Source of the DNA: Thauera sp. GDN1
Lineage (GTDB): Bacteria > Pseudomonadota > Gammaproteobacteria > Burkholderiales > Rhodocyclaceae
DNA: 64,000 nt
NCBI RefSeq assembly: GCF_029223545.1
Contig: NZ_CP097870.1
Span: 1-64,000, forward strand
Direction of reading: 5' to 3'
Every line of letters begins with the position of its first letter. Positions within the stretch are counted from its first letter, which is position 1. Both the position numbers and the translations under genes were made by a program. The notes under the pieces are model-generated. The model was not told the origin of the DNA. It saw only the letters and a program-made list of their open reading frames with translations, and did not search any database. Positions 32,313-42,282 of this stretch are shown one piece after another.

Positions 32313-32515
32313 GGAAATACATCGACCGCCAGGCAGGATCCATCACACGCCCCCGCGGGGCACAGGCCCGGGCAACGGGCAGCGAAACTCCCTTACGATC
32401 GGGCGCGCCACCGGTCCGCCGGCCCCGCGCTAAACTCGCGCTTCGCCAGCGGCCGTGCCCGCACCGCTGCCGCGCTCCCCACCCATCCGAAGCCTCGACT
32501 CCAAGCCTCCACCCC

Positions 32516-35500
32516 ATGTCCCTGCTCCGCCTTTTCGTCCTGCTGATGCTGCCCCTGCTCGCGCTGCACGCCGCGGCGCAGGCGCCCGCCGTGCCCACGG
32601 CGGAGGATCTGCGCGGCCGCCTGTCCGCGGTGGCCGACCGCAAGCTGCCCGAGGCCGAGCAGCGCACGGTCCAGCAGGCGCTGGAGCAGGCCCTCGCCAG
32701 CCTGACGACGGCCGCGGACCTGCGCACGCAGCGCGAGGCGCTGCATGCCCGCGTGGCAACGGCACCGCAGGACACCCGCAGCGCGCGCGAACAGCTCGCC
32801 GCCCTGCAGGCGCAGGCGGACCCGGCACCGGCGATCGACCCCGCGACCCCGGACGCGGAACTGGAACGGCGCCTCGCCGAACGGAACGCGGCGCTGACCG
32901 ACTGGCGTCGCCGCCTGGACGAGGCCAACACCCTGCTCATCGATGCCCGCACCGGCCCCGAACGCGCCCAGACCGAGATCAGCACCAGCCAGGCGCGGAT
33001 GGCGACGATCGAGACCGCGCTCGGCGCCAATCGCGAGCCCGGCCGCGACGGACGGCCGCTGAGCCCGGAACGCCGCGACGCGCTCGCCGCGGAATGGCAT
33101 GCGCTCGACGCCAAGGTGGCCCTGCGCCGCGAGGAACTGGCCGCCAGCAGCGCGCTGCTCGACCTCGGCCAGGCGCGCCAGGACCTCGCCACCCACGAAG
33201 TCGCCCGCCTCGAGGCGCGGGTCCAGGCCCTGCAGACCGCGATCAACCAGCGCCGCAGCGCACAGGCGGCGCTGACCGTCCAGGCCCTGGCCGGAGAAGC
33301 CGGCACCACCGCCACCGCCGACAGCCTGCTGGCGCGCGAGACGGCCACCAACCAGGAGCTCTCCGAGTACCTGCTGCGCGCCACCGAGAACCTCAACAAG
33401 CTCACCCAGCGCAACCTCGCCGTGCGCCAGCAGCTCGACGCGCTCAACCGCAGCAACACCGTGATCGACGAGCAGATCGACGTGCTGCAGGGCAGCCTGC
33501 TGCTGTCGCGCATCCTGATCGAGCAGAAGCGCGCCCTGCCGCAGCCGACGATCGATGGCAGCCTGGCCGAGCAGATCGCCGACATCCGCCTCTACCAGTT
33601 CGAGGTCAACAAGCAGCGCGAGCAGCTCGCCCGCCCGCAGGCCTTCGCCGACCGCCTGCTCGCCGAGGCCCCGCCGGGGCAGGCCGACGCGAGCATGCGC
33701 GAGCCGCTGATCGCGCTGCTGAGCACGCGCGCCGAGCTGCTGGAGCGCCTGAACCGCGAGCTCAACAACCTGCTCAACGAATCGATCACGCTGCAGCTCA
33801 ACGAGCGCCAGTTGCAGACCAACGCCGACCGCCTGCGCACCACGCTCGACGAACGGATGTTCTGGATCCCGAGCAACCGCCCGCTCGACCTCGCATGGCT
33901 GGGGGCCATGCCGGCCCAGCTCAGCGCCCAGCTGGCCGCCATCCCCTGGCAGTCGGCGACGATGGAGCTGTGGGCCGGCCTGCAGGCGCGCCCCTTCCTG
34001 TTCCTGCCGGTGTTGCTGCTGAGCCTGGCGCTGTTCAGCCGCCGGCGCTGGCTGCGCGACAAGCTCGAGCGCCTGCACGCCGACATCGGCTACGTGCGCC
34101 GCGACAGCCAGCTGCACACGCCGCTGGCGATCCTGTTCAACATGCTGCTCGCGCTGCCGGTGAGCCTGCTGCTGGCACTCGGCGGCCTCGCCCTGCAGAT
34201 GGACGCGCGCGGCCAGAACGCCGCGCTCGGCGCTGCCCTGATGCAGATGGCCCAGGCCTGGCTGGTGTTCTACACCGCCTACCGGGTCATGGAGCCGGGC
34301 GGCGTGGCCGAACGCCACTTCCAGTGGCCGCAGGGGCAGGTGCGCGAGCTGCATCGCTCGCTGCGCCGACTGGGCCTGGTCGTGCTCGCGGTGGTCGCCA
34401 TCGTCACCCTCACCGAACGCCAGCCCGAGGTGCTGGCCAAGGACGTGTTCGGCATCCTGACCCTGCTCGCCGGCTATGCGACCATGGCCTGGCTGATGGC
34501 CCGCCTGCTGGTGCACAAGTCGCAGGACGCGCGTCCCTCGCCGCTGCGCGTGGTGATCGGCCTGGCGCTGGCGCTGATGCCGCTGACCCTGATCGGCGCC
34601 CTGCTGATGGGCTACTACTACACCGCGCTCAAGCTCACCGGACGCCTGATCGACACCCTGTTCGTTCTCATCGTCTGGCGCCTGCTCGAGGCGACCCTGG
34701 TGCGCGCGCTGACGATCGCCGCCCGCCGCCTCGACTACCAGCGCGCGGTGGCCCGGCGCGAGGCCGCCGAACGCGAGGACAAGGCCGGCCCCGTCGACAC
34801 CGAGACCACCATCGAGATCCCGGTGCTCGACGTCGCCAAGATCAACCAGCAGTCGCTGCGCCTGCTCCATCTGGGCCTGTTGAGCGGCCTGCTGGTGGTG
34901 CTGTACTGGGTGTGGGCCGACCTGATCACCGTGTTCGCATACCTCGACAACATCACGCTGTACGAATACGGCAGCGGCAGCGGCGACGCCGCCAGCATGG
35001 TGCCGATCAGCCTCGCCGACGTGATCGGCGCGCTGGTGATCGCCGCCATCGCCTTCATGCTCGCCGCCAACCTGCCCGGCCTGCTCGAGGTGCTGGTGCT
35101 GTCGCGGCTGAAGCTGGCGCAGGGCAGCGCCTACGCGATCACCACGCTGCTGTCCTACGTGATCGTCGGCGCCGGCATCGTCGCCACCCTGGGCACGCTG
35201 GGGGTGAGCTGGGACAAGCTGCAGTGGCTGGTGGCGGCGCTGTCGGTGGGCCTGGGCTTCGGCCTGCAGGAGATCTTCGCCAACTTCGTGTCCGGCCTGA
35301 TCATCCTGTTCGAGCGCCCGCTGCGCATCGGCGACACGGTGACGATCGGCAACGTCTCGGGCACGGTCAGCCGCATCCAGATCCGCGCCACCACGATCAC
35401 CGACTTCGACCGCAAGGAGATGATCGTCCCCAACAAGGCCTTCATCACCGGCCAGCTCACCAACTGGTCGCTGACCGACACCGTCACCCGCGTCACAGTG

Positions 35501-35839
35501 AAGGTGGGCGTGTCCTACGGCTCGGACCTCGAGCTCACCCGCGAACTGCTGCTGCAGATCGCCGACGACAACCCGCGCGTGCTGAAGGACCCGGCGCCGC
35601 TGGTGTTCCTGCTCGCCTTCGGCCCCAGCACGCTCGACCACGAGCTGCGCGTGCATGTGCGCGAACTGGTCGACCGCAATGCCGCGATCGACGAGATCAG
35701 CCGCGAGATCGACCGTCGCTTCCGCGACAACGGCCTCGAGATCGCCTTCAACCAGGTGGATGTGCACATCCGCAGCCTGCCCGACGGCCGCGAACTGGCG
35801 CTGCCGCCGATTCAGCCGACGCCGCCCGCAAAGGCCTGA
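32516..35839 (+). CDS. Large mechanosensitive channel, MscK/MscM (KefA/YjeP) type
   Basis: The 1107-residue protein has a signal peptide (about residues 1-21, LLALHAAAQA). A long periplasmic coiled-coil region runs to about 480, with several membrane helices between about 495 and 860. A C-terminal MscS core carries GLGFGLQEIFANFVSGLIIL and the lateral-portal region RIGDTVTIGNVSG. These channels release solutes on hypo-osmotic shock. The MscK-like plan is certain; assignment to MscK versus MscM is not, so no symbol is given. Confidence 0.92.
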   Translation: MSLLRLFVLLMLPLLALHAAAQAPAVPTAEDLRGRLSAVADRKLPEAEQRTVQQALEQALASLTTAADLRTQREALHARVATAPQDTRSAREQLAALQAQADPAPAIDPATPDAELERRLAERNAALTDWRRRLDEANTLLIDARTGPERAQTEISTSQARMATIETALGANREPGRDGRPLSPERRDALAAEWHALDAKVALRREELAASSALLDLGQARQDLATHEVARLEARVQALQTAINQRRSAQAALTVQALAGEAGTTATADSLLARETATNQELSEYLLRATENLNKLTQRNLAVRQQLDALNRSNTVIDEQIDVLQGSLLLSRILIEQKRALPQPTIDGSLAEQIADIRLYQFEVNKQREQLARPQAFADRLLAEAPPGQADASMREPLIALLSTRAELLERLNRELNNLLNESITLQLNERQLQTNADRLRTTLDERMFWIPSNRPLDLAWLGAMPAQLSAQLAAIPWQSATMELWAGLQARPFLFLPVLLLSLALFSRRRWLRDKLERLHADIGYVRRDSQLHTPLAILFNMLLALPVSLLLALGGLALQMDARGQNAALGAALMQMAQAWLVFYTAYRVMEPGGVAERHFQWPQGQVRELHRSLRRLGLVVLAVVAIVTLTERQPEVLAKDVFGILTLLAGYATMAWLMARLLVHKSQDARPSPLRVVIGLALALMPLTLIGALLMGYYYTALKLTGRLIDTLFVLIVWRLLEATLVRALTIAARRLDYQRAVARREAAEREDKAGPVDTETTIEIPVLDVAKINQQSLRLLHLGLLSGLLVVLYWVWADLITVFAYLDNITLYEYGSGSGDAASMVPISLADVIGALVIAAIAFMLAANLPGLLEVLVLSRLKLAQGSAYAITTLLSYVIVGAGIVATLGTLGVSWDKLQWLVAALSVGLGFGLQEIFANFVSGLIILFERPLRIGDTVTIGNVSGTVSRIQIRATTITDFDRKEMIVPNKAFITGQLTNWSLTDTVTRVTVKVGVSYGSDLELTRELLLQIADDNPRVLKDPAPLVFLLAFGPSTLDHELRVHVRELVDRNAAIDEISREIDRRFRDNGLEIAFNQVDVHIRSLPDGRELALPPIQPTPPAKA

Positions 35840-35912
35840 AGCACCGGGTCAGGGGCAGGGAACTGGAGCGCACGCGGGCGGCGACGGGCCTGCCCGCGGC
35901 GGGCGGATGGGC

Positions 35913-36272
35913 TCAGTCGCGGCGCCGGGGCGCGTCTTCGTCCTCGACGCGCACCTCGCGGATGACCTCGCCCTCGATGATCAGGCCCTGGTTGCGGGCT
36001 GCGCCGCCCGCTCCGGGGCCGCGTCCGCCCGCAGCGTCCATCTGCTCGCGCATCGCCTTGCGCACCGCGCGCGTCTTCCACCACAGGTAGCCCCAGACCA
36101 CGACGCCCACGGTCAGCAGCACCGCGAACAGCGCGACCGAGAAGGTCAGCGCGAGCACGAACACGCCCGCCATCACCACCGCGCCGACGATCTTCTGCAG
36201 CAGCGTGGGCGGCTTGGCGGCCGGTCCGCCAAGGGTCTGGAAGATGCCGGAAAATCGGGGATCCCTGTACAT
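35913..36272 (-). CDS. Small membrane protein of unknown function
   Basis: The 119-residue product begins MYRDPRFSGIFQTLGG. Two adjacent hydrophobic segments (about residues 27-63, KIVGAVVMAGVFVLALTFSV then ALFAVLLTVGVVVWGYLWW) are followed by a charged C-terminus with a repeated EGEVIREVRVEDED-like acidic end. Similar proteins occur in Rhodocyclales from memory, without assigned role. It converges on the mechanosensitive channel gene. Confidence 0.7.
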   Translation of the reverse strand: MYRDPRFSGIFQTLGGPAAKPPTLLQKIVGAVVMAGVFVLALTFSVALFAVLLTVGVVVWGYLWWKTRAVRKAMREQMDAAGGRGPGAGGAARNQGLIIEGEVIREVRVEDEDAPRRRD

Positions 36273-36553
36273 GAGTCGGTCCTGATGGCGGGCACGGGCG
36301 TTCCGTGCCGGGTCGCAAGGGTCAGAGCCCTCGGCGGGGAAAAGATTCCGTGAGCACGCTCGCTGCGCGCGCCGGACGTGACTGCGGGCGGACCCGCATG
36401 CGGCGCAGGGGCACGGACAGCGCATTGTGGCGCAAAGGGCGGCGATGCCCGGTGTCGAATTGAAAATGCCGGCCACAGCCAGCAAGATGCGGCCATCCGG
36501 CGTGATTGCAAGTCCCCGCGCACGCCTGCCCCTTCTGCCTGGGTCGCCCGTCC

Positions 36554-37915
36554 ATGCCCGCTCCCGCACTGCCCAAGCACGCACTGCCCGCGCCCGGAGA
36601 GCGTCCGCGCGGCCCATCCGCGGCCTGCGCGCCGGGGGCGTGCGCGGAGGCCGCGGGTGAGGACGGGGGGCCGCCGCTGATCCTGTTCGGCGCCTTCGAT
36701 CGCCACAACCTGGGCGATCTGCTGCTCGGCCGCATCGCCGCGGCGCTGGCCGCGCGCCTCGCCCCCGGCCGCCCGCTGCTCTGGGCCGGACTGGCCGAGC
36801 ACGACCTGCGTGCGGCCGGCGGCGCGCGGGTGCGGCGGCTGGACGCGATCGCCGACCGCATCCGCCACCGGCATCGGCTGCAGCCGGCCCGCCCGGCGCC
36901 CGATCTGCTGCAGGTGGGCGGCGAGATCCTCGGCTGCGGTGCATGGGAGGCGGCGGTGATGCTCGCCCGCCCGGCGCAGGCCGAAGCCCTGATCGCCGCG
37001 CACGACCGCGACCTCGGGGGCCGCGACGCGTGGGCACGCCATCACCTCGGCATCGCCCGTCACCTGCCCTACCTGGCGCCGACGACGCTGTTCCCGCCCG
37101 GTCTGCGCATCGCCCATGCCGGCAGCGGTGGCGTCGGTTTCGCGCACCTGCCGGCGGCCTGGCGCGAGGAGGCGATCGCCGCCCTGCGCGGGGCGGCGGT
37201 CCTGCATGTGCGTGACCGCGACAGCCGGCGTGCGCTCGCCGCCGCCGGCATCGACGCCCGCCTCGCGCCCGATCCCGCGGTGCTGGTCGCCCGCGTGCTC
37301 GGCAGCGAGATCGCCCGTGAAGCGGAGCGGGGGGCGGCGGCCCGCGTGTCCGCCCGCTTCCCCGGGGGCTGGATCGCCGCCCAGCTCGGTGCCGAATTCG
37401 GCGACGACCTCAGCCTGGCCGCCCTCGCCGCCGCGCTCGACCGGCTGCAGCGCGACACCGGCTGGGGCGTGGTGCTGTTCTGCGCCGGACGGGCGCCATG
37501 GCACGACTCGCCCGAAGTCCTGCACCGCCTGCGCGCACGACTGCAGGCCTCCGGGCACTGCATCGTCGCCACCACCCGCCATGTGCTCCAGCTCTGCGCG
37601 CTGATCGCCGGCGCCCGGCTGTGCCTGGCGAGCAGCCTGCACGTGCGCATCGTCGCCGAAGCCTTCGCCCGTCCGGCGGCCAGCCTGGTGCAGGGCTCGG
37701 CGCAGGGCGAGAAGGTGCGCGCCTATGTGCGCAGCTGGCATCGCCACGCAGCCCACCTGGGGGTGCTCGATACGCCGCCCGCGAGCGCGGTCGTGCACGC
37801 CGCACATGAAGCGCTCGCCGAGCCGGCGGCCACTCGCGACCGGCGTGCCGCGCGCCTCGCCGCGCGGGCCGAGGTCGCCGCGCGCCGCTGCTTCGCCGCG
37901 CTCGCCCGCGACTGA
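36554..37915 (+). CDS. Polysaccharide pyruvyl transferase-family protein
   Basis: The 453-residue protein has FGAFDRHNLGDLLLG near residue 45 (the nucleotide-binding NxGD block of CsaB-type enzymes). A later ARLCLASSLHVRIVAEAFARP has the SxLH[GV]R-type motif of the family. CsaB-type proteins transfer pyruvate from PEP to polysaccharide. The Pro/Ala-rich first 40 residues are probably an extension, and the exact start is uncertain. The gene is not in a polysaccharide cluster, so the substrate is unknown. Confidence 0.75.
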   Translation: MPAPALPKHALPAPGERPRGPSAACAPGACAEAAGEDGGPPLILFGAFDRHNLGDLLLGRIAAALAARLAPGRPLLWAGLAEHDLRAAGGARVRRLDAIADRIRHRHRLQPARPAPDLLQVGGEILGCGAWEAAVMLARPAQAEALIAAHDRDLGGRDAWARHHLGIARHLPYLAPTTLFPPGLRIAHAGSGGVGFAHLPAAWREEAIAALRGAAVLHVRDRDSRRALAAAGIDARLAPDPAVLVARVLGSEIAREAERGAAARVSARFPGGWIAAQLGAEFGDDLSLAALAAALDRLQRDTGWGVVLFCAGRAPWHDSPEVLHRLRARLQASGHCIVATTRHVLQLCALIAGARLCLASSLHVRIVAEAFARPAASLVQGSAQGEKVRAYVRSWHRHAAHLGVLDTPPASAVVHAAHEALAEPAATRDRRAARLAARAEVAARRCFAALARD

Positions 37916-38034
37916 GCGGTGGCGGAAACGATCGCGCGCGCCGCCGGTCACACGCCGGCATCCCGATACCGGCGGCTGCGCGCTACCCTTGCCGACAGCC
38001 GCCCCGATCACAACCAGCCAAGGACCCACCTCCG

Positions 38035-39111
38035 ATGAGCGACCTGTTCACCCCGCTGCAGGCCGGCGAGCTTGCCCTGCCCAACCGCATCCTGATGGCC
38101 CCGCTGACCCGCTGCCGCGCCGAGGACGGCCACGTGCCCGGCGAGCTGATGGCCACCCACTACGCCCAGCGCGCCAGCGCCGGCCTGCTGATCGCCGAGG
38201 CGACGATGGCGATGGACGGCAACTCCGCCTTCTGGCACGAGCCCGGCATCCACTCCGAGGCCCAGGTCGCCGGCTGGAAGAAGGTCACCGACGCGGTGCA
38301 TGCCGCCGGCGGACGCATCGTGCTGCAGATCTGGCACGGCGGCCGCGCCTGCCATCCGCTGCTCAACGACGGCCGCCAGCCGGTGGCGCCCAGCGCGCTC
38401 GCCATCACCGGCGACGAGGTCCATACGCCGCAGGGCAAGCAGCCCTACGTGGTGCCGCGCGAGCTGCGCGACGACGAGCTGCCGGGCATCGTCGCCGGCT
38501 TCGCGCGCGCGGCCGAGAACGCACGCGCCGCCGGCTTCGACGGCGTCGAAGTACATGGCGCCAACGGCTACCTGCTCGACGAATTCCTGCGCGACGGCAG
38601 CAACAAGCGCGGCGGCCCCTACGGCGGCCCGCGCGAGCACCGCGCCCGCCTGCTGTTCGAGGTGATCGATGCGGTGTGCAAGGTTTGGGGCAGCGGCCGC
38701 GTCGGCGTGCGCCTGTCGCCGCTCAACAGCTACAACGACATGATCGACAGCGACCCGATCGGCCTGACCGCCTGGCTGGCCGGCTGCCTCAACGACTGGC
38801 ACCTCGCCTACCTGCACCTGATGCGCGGCGACTTCTTCGGCCAGCAGCACGGCGACGTGATGACGCCGGCGCGCGCCGCCTTCCGCGGCGTGCTGATCGG
38901 CAACATGGGCTACAGCGCGGACGAGGCCGAGGCCGCGATCGCCGCCGGCAAGCTCGATGCGGTCGCCTTCGGCACCGCCTTCCTCGCCAACCCCGACCTG
39001 CCCGAGCGCATCCGCCGCAAGGCCGCGCTCAACGCAGCGGATCCGGCGACCTTCTACACTCCTGGGCCGCAGGGTTACACCGACTATCCGACGCTGGCGG
39101 AAGGCGCGTGA
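38035..39111 (+). CDS. Alkene reductase, NemA-type Old Yellow Enzyme
   Basis: The 358-residue FMN TIM-barrel protein begins LFTPLQAGELALPNRILMAP. It has LTRCRAEDGHVP with Thr at the flavin (classical OYE type), QIWHGGRACHP, and EVHGANGYLLDEFLRDGSN. It would reduce electron-poor C=C bonds or N-ethylmaleimide and nitrate esters with NADPH. It is a second, differently classed OYE compared with the gene at 29079-30191, so the pair is not a recent duplication. Confidence 0.92.
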   Translation: MSDLFTPLQAGELALPNRILMAPLTRCRAEDGHVPGELMATHYAQRASAGLLIAEATMAMDGNSAFWHEPGIHSEAQVAGWKKVTDAVHAAGGRIVLQIWHGGRACHPLLNDGRQPVAPSALAITGDEVHTPQGKQPYVVPRELRDDELPGIVAGFARAAENARAAGFDGVEVHGANGYLLDEFLRDGSNKRGGPYGGPREHRARLLFEVIDAVCKVWGSGRVGVRLSPLNSYNDMIDSDPIGLTAWLAGCLNDWHLAYLHLMRGDFFGQQHGDVMTPARAAFRGVLIGNMGYSADEAEAAIAAGKLDAVAFGTAFLANPDLPERIRRKAALNAADPATFYTPGPQGYTDYPTLAEGA

Positions 39112-39174
39112 ACCCGCGCCGGCGACGGAAGGCGCGTCCACGCGGGCATGCCGGCCGTCGCCCCCGATCCACCC

Positions 39175-40263
39175 TCACGCCGCCACCAGGCGGCGGAAGA
39201 CGCCGAAGCTCCACTGCGCGCCCACGGTCAGCACCACCACGCGCAACACGTGACACACGGTGACGAGCGGCACGCCGAGCTGCAGCACCTTGGCGGTGAT
39301 GCACATCTCCGACACCCCACCGGGCGCGGTCGCCAGCGCCAGCGTGGGCAAAGGGACCGCCGAGACCAGCCCGAGCAGCGCAGCGAAAGCAAAGGCGAGC
39401 ACGATCGACATCGCCGCGGTCAGCCCTGCGACCGCCATGAAAAGCGGTGCGGCACGGAAGAACTCGCGCGAAAACCGGCAACCAAGGGCGCAGCCGATCA
39501 GCAACTGACCGCCATTGACCACCCAGGCCGGCAGCGCCGACAGCGGCACGCCGGCCAGCGTTGCCACCGCCACGCCGAGCAGCGGCCCGAGCACCCAGGC
39601 GTTGGCGATGCGCAGCAGCTTGAACGCGCTCACCCCGAGCAGGCTCGCCCCGATCAGCAGCGGGAAGTGCCGGGCATCCACCGCCTTTGCCAGCGGCACG
39701 TAGAGGTCCGTGCCATGCACACCGGCGAAGGTGAGCGCGAAGGGCAGCACCGACACCACCATCATCACCCGGATGGCGTGAGCCGCGGCGATGCGATCCA
39801 CCGCGCCGCCGTAGCGGTCGGCAAGGTTGGCCATCTCCGAGGCGCCGCCCGGCAGCGCGGCGAAGAAGGCGGTCGGCGTATCGACCCGGGCCAGACGCAA
39901 CATGATGAAGGCGTAGCCCATGCCGAGCACCAGCGAGCCGAGCGCGGCGGCGACCACCAGCGGTGCATGCAAGGCGAGTTGCGCCACCACCTCCGGGCTG
40001 AAGTACAGGCCGAGCGCGGCGCCGATCGCCCATTGCCCGGTCTGGCGCCCGCCGGGGAGCGGGCGCAGGTCGATGTCGGCCATGCGCGCGCCGGCCACGG
40101 CAAACAGCGGCCCGATCATCCACGGCAGCGGCAGATGCAGGCGCTCGGCCAGCCAGCCGGCGAGCGTGGCGAGCGCGAGGGTGGGGACGACCTGGCGCCA
40201 GGCGGTGAGACGGAGTGCGGAGAGGAGGGACATCGGCGGCAGAGCGGGATGGGACGTGGGCAT
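39175..40263 (-). CDS. AbrB-family (AbrB duplication) membrane transporter
   Basis: The 362-residue protein consists of two homologous hydrophobic halves. The paired signatures are TAFFAALPGGASEMANLAD in the first half and LATAPGGVSEMCITA in the second; PGGxSEM is characteristic of the AbrB/AmoA-like membrane family (not the DNA-binding AbrB). The substrate is unproven. The start at 40263 is kept; an internal ATG at 40233 is possible and neither has a clear ribosome-binding site. It lies 71 bp beyond the stop of the binding-protein gene, same strand. Confidence 0.85.
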   Translation of the reverse strand: MPTSHPALPPMSLLSALRLTAWRQVVPTLALATLAGWLAERLHLPLPWMIGPLFAVAGARMADIDLRPLPGGRQTGQWAIGAALGLYFSPEVVAQLALHAPLVVAAALGSLVLGMGYAFIMLRLARVDTPTAFFAALPGGASEMANLADRYGGAVDRIAAAHAIRVMMVVSVLPFALTFAGVHGTDLYVPLAKAVDARHFPLLIGASLLGVSAFKLLRIANAWVLGPLLGVAVATLAGVPLSALPAWVVNGGQLLIGCALGCRFSREFFRAAPLFMAVAGLTAAMSIVLAFAFAALLGLVSAVPLPTLALATAPGGVSEMCITAKVLQLGVPLVTVCHVLRVVVLTVGAQWSFGVFRRLVAA

Positions 40264-40334
40264 GGCTGCCCGGAAGGGAACGCGCGGGCGTCATGCCCTG
40301 CGGTGATGGCTGAACAGGAGCGCTGGTACCGATC

Positions 40335-41444
40335 TCACTCGGTAACCGGCCGGGTAGCGGCATCCCACTGGCGCAGGAAGGCGTCCTTCTTGGCCTGATC
40401 CTGGTAGGCGAGCAGCCCGGAGCCGATGCGGATCGGGCGGAAGGCGTGCTGCAGGTTCTGGTGGAGCAGCGCCGCGGCGCTGTCCGCGCCCGCGGTGCCG
40501 GCGTCGGTGCGCACCGGCAGCAGGCCGAGGTTGGCAGCGAGCAAGGCCTGGCCGCGGGTCGACAGCAGGTGGTCGAGCCACAACCGCGCCGCTGCCGGAT
40601 GGCGCGCGCCGCGCGCGATGAAGGCGACCCGGCTCAGGACGAGGGTGTAATCCCGCGGCAGTGCCACGCCGAGCGCCGGATCGTTGCGCGCACGCCGGTG
40701 CGCATAGGAACCCAGCACGTTGTAGGCCAGCACCAGCTTGCCGGCGGCGACGCGGTCGAGCATGTCGGCGCTGACCGCATGCTGCTCGAGGCCGTTCTGG
40801 CCCATGCCGCGCACGAGCTGCCAGAACACGATCGGGTTGGCCTGCGCGTCCTGGGTGTGCAGCAGCAGGCCGAGGCCGGAGCGCTCGGGGTCGTAGGTGG
40901 CGACCCGCCCGCGCAGTTGCGCCGGCGCGCGGTCGAGCAGGCGGATCAACCCGGCGTGGCTGTCGGGCACGTCGGCCTCGGCGAGCAGGCGCTTGTTATA
41001 GACGATGGCCGCCGGCTCGTAGGTGGTGCCGAAGGCCTCGTCCTTCCACACCGCCCAGCGCGGCAGCGCGGCGGTCTCGGCCGAGCGGTGCGGCTGGGCA
41101 TGGCCGTCGTTGACCAGCTTGACCTGCAGGTCCATCGCCGAGCTCCACACCACGTCGGCGCCGACCACTCCGCGCCGGGCCTCGTCGACGACACGCGCGT
41201 AGAGTTCGGCCGAATGCATGTCGTGGTATTCCACCCGCACGCCCGGGTGGAGGGCCTCGAAATCCTCCACCACCGGCCTGACCACATCGAGGTCTGCCGC
41301 CGCGTAGACGACCACCACGCCTTCCTCACGGGCCTGGGCCAGGCGGTCGCCGATCGGCTCGGCGTGCGCCATTGCCGTCACCGCGGCCAGCGCCACGAAC
41401 GACAGTGCGGATCTCAGCCAGCCGCCCACGCCCCTGCAATTCAC
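40335..41444 (-). CDS. Periplasmic solute-binding protein (iron/organic-acid type), TctDE-linked
   Basis: The 369-residue protein starts at GTG 41444, supported by GGGGAGAA at 41452-41459 and by the signal peptide that begins there (LRSALSFVALAAVTAMAHA, cleavage before EPIG). Mature features include VVVYAAADLDVVRPVVEDFE and YNKRLLAEADVPD, as in AfuA/FbpA-like family 1 binding proteins. No permease or ATPase neighbours it, so it may serve as a sensor ligand carrier for the divergent two-component system. A regulator box lies 119 bp upstream in the same orientation as at the porin and tctC. Confidence 0.85.
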   Translation of the reverse strand: MNCRGVGGWLRSALSFVALAAVTAMAHAEPIGDRLAQAREEGVVVVYAAADLDVVRPVVEDFEALHPGVRVEYHDMHSAELYARVVDEARRGVVGADVVWSSAMDLQVKLVNDGHAQPHRSAETAALPRWAVWKDEAFGTTYEPAAIVYNKRLLAEADVPDSHAGLIRLLDRAPAQLRGRVATYDPERSGLGLLLHTQDAQANPIVFWQLVRGMGQNGLEQHAVSADMLDRVAAGKLVLAYNVLGSYAHRRARNDPALGVALPRDYTLVLSRVAFIARGARHPAAARLWLDHLLSTRGQALLAANLGLLPVRTDAGTAGADSAAALLHQNLQHAFRPIRIGSGLLAYQDQAKKDAFLRQWDAATRPVTE

Positions 41445-41562
41445 CGTTCCGTTCTCCCCATTTGGTGGCGGCATGCCCGCCTTACGCTTCCGGCCCCCGG
41501 GGTGCTGCGGCGTCCGCCGCCTTGGACGCGTCCCGGCTTTGCACAGATAATCCCGCACACGC

Positions 41563-41578
41563 CTTTCGATTCACTTTC
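41563..41578 (-). promoter_or_regulatory. TctD-type box 1 (GAAAG-6-GAAAG)
   Basis: On the minus strand this reads GAAAGTGAATCGAAAG: two GAAAG units 11 bp apart, as expected for an OmpR-family dimer. It lies between the divergent binding-protein and response-regulator genes, 14 bp before the regulator start, so it could also autoregulate tctD. Confidence 0.7.
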
Positions 41579-41591
41579 ACTGGAACCGCCG

Positions 41592-42281
41592 ATGCGCCTG
41601 CTCCTGGTCGAGGACCACGCCGAACTCGCCGAGTGGGTGGGGCGCTCGTTGCGCCAGGCCGGTTTCGTGCTGGACGTGCTCGGCCGCGGCGACCACGCCG
41701 ACCAGGCCCTGCGCACCGAGCGCTACGACCTGGTGATCCTCGACCTGTCGCTGCCCGGCCTCGACGGCCTCGAGGTACTGCGCCGCCTGCGCCACCGCGA
41801 GAGCGGCGCGGACGGCGGCCCGCCCACCCCGGTGCTGGTGCTGACCGCGCGCGGCAGCACCGGGGAGCGCGTGCAGGGTCTCAACCTCGGCGCCGACGAT
41901 TATCTGACGAAACCCTTCGAGCTCGCCGAACTCGAGGCGCGCATCAAGGCCCTGCTGCGCCGCGCCGGCAACCAGGTGCCGCTGGTGCGCCTCGGACGGC
42001 TCGAATTCGACACCACCACCCGCATGGCGGCGGTGGGTGGCCAGCCGCTGGCGCTGACGCCGCGCGAACTGGCGGTGCTCGAGGCCTTGCTGGCGCGCGT
42101 GGGTCGTCCGGTGGCGCGCGAGGCGCTGTTCGAGAAGGTGTTCGATTTCGATGCCGATGCGCGCGTGGAGGCGATCGAGATCTACGTCTCGCGCCTGCGC
42201 AAGAAGCTCGAGGGCGCCGGTGTGGCGATCAACACGCTGCGCGGCCTGGGCTACCTGCTCGCCGAGAAGCCGGCGGACTGA
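41592..42281 (+). CDS. tctD: OmpR-family response regulator, TctD-like
   Basis: The 229-residue protein has a receiver domain (acidic cluster ED at residues 7-8, phosphoacceptor Asp near 51 in VILDLSLPG, Lys in LTKPFELAELEARI). The C-terminal winged helix has VEAIEIYVSRLRKKL. It is followed after 1 bp by its sensor kinase, and the tctCBA operon lies 7 kb away. Three matching direct-repeat boxes in this block are its likely targets. The TctD name rests on this context and sequence style. Confidence 0.85.
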   Translation: MRLLLVEDHAELAEWVGRSLRQAGFVLDVLGRGDHADQALRTERYDLVILDLSLPGLDGLEVLRRLRHRESGADGGPPTPVLVLTARGSTGERVQGLNLGADDYLTKPFELAELEARIKALLRRAGNQVPLVRLGRLEFDTTTRMAAVGGQPLALTPRELAVLEALLARVGRPVAREALFEKVFDFDADARVEAIEIYVSRLRKKLEGAGVAINTLRGLGYLLAEKPAD

Positions 42282-42282
42282 C

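Noticed and set aside
32393..35767. 1124-codon frame antisense to the mechanosensitive channel gene
   Set aside because: Gln/Ala/Val-rich shadow translation; the sense strand encodes a recognisable channel.
29079..39111. Two Old Yellow Enzyme genes as a recent duplication
   Set aside because: They belong to different classes (YqjM/XenA with Cys, NemA with Thr at the flavin) and differ throughout.
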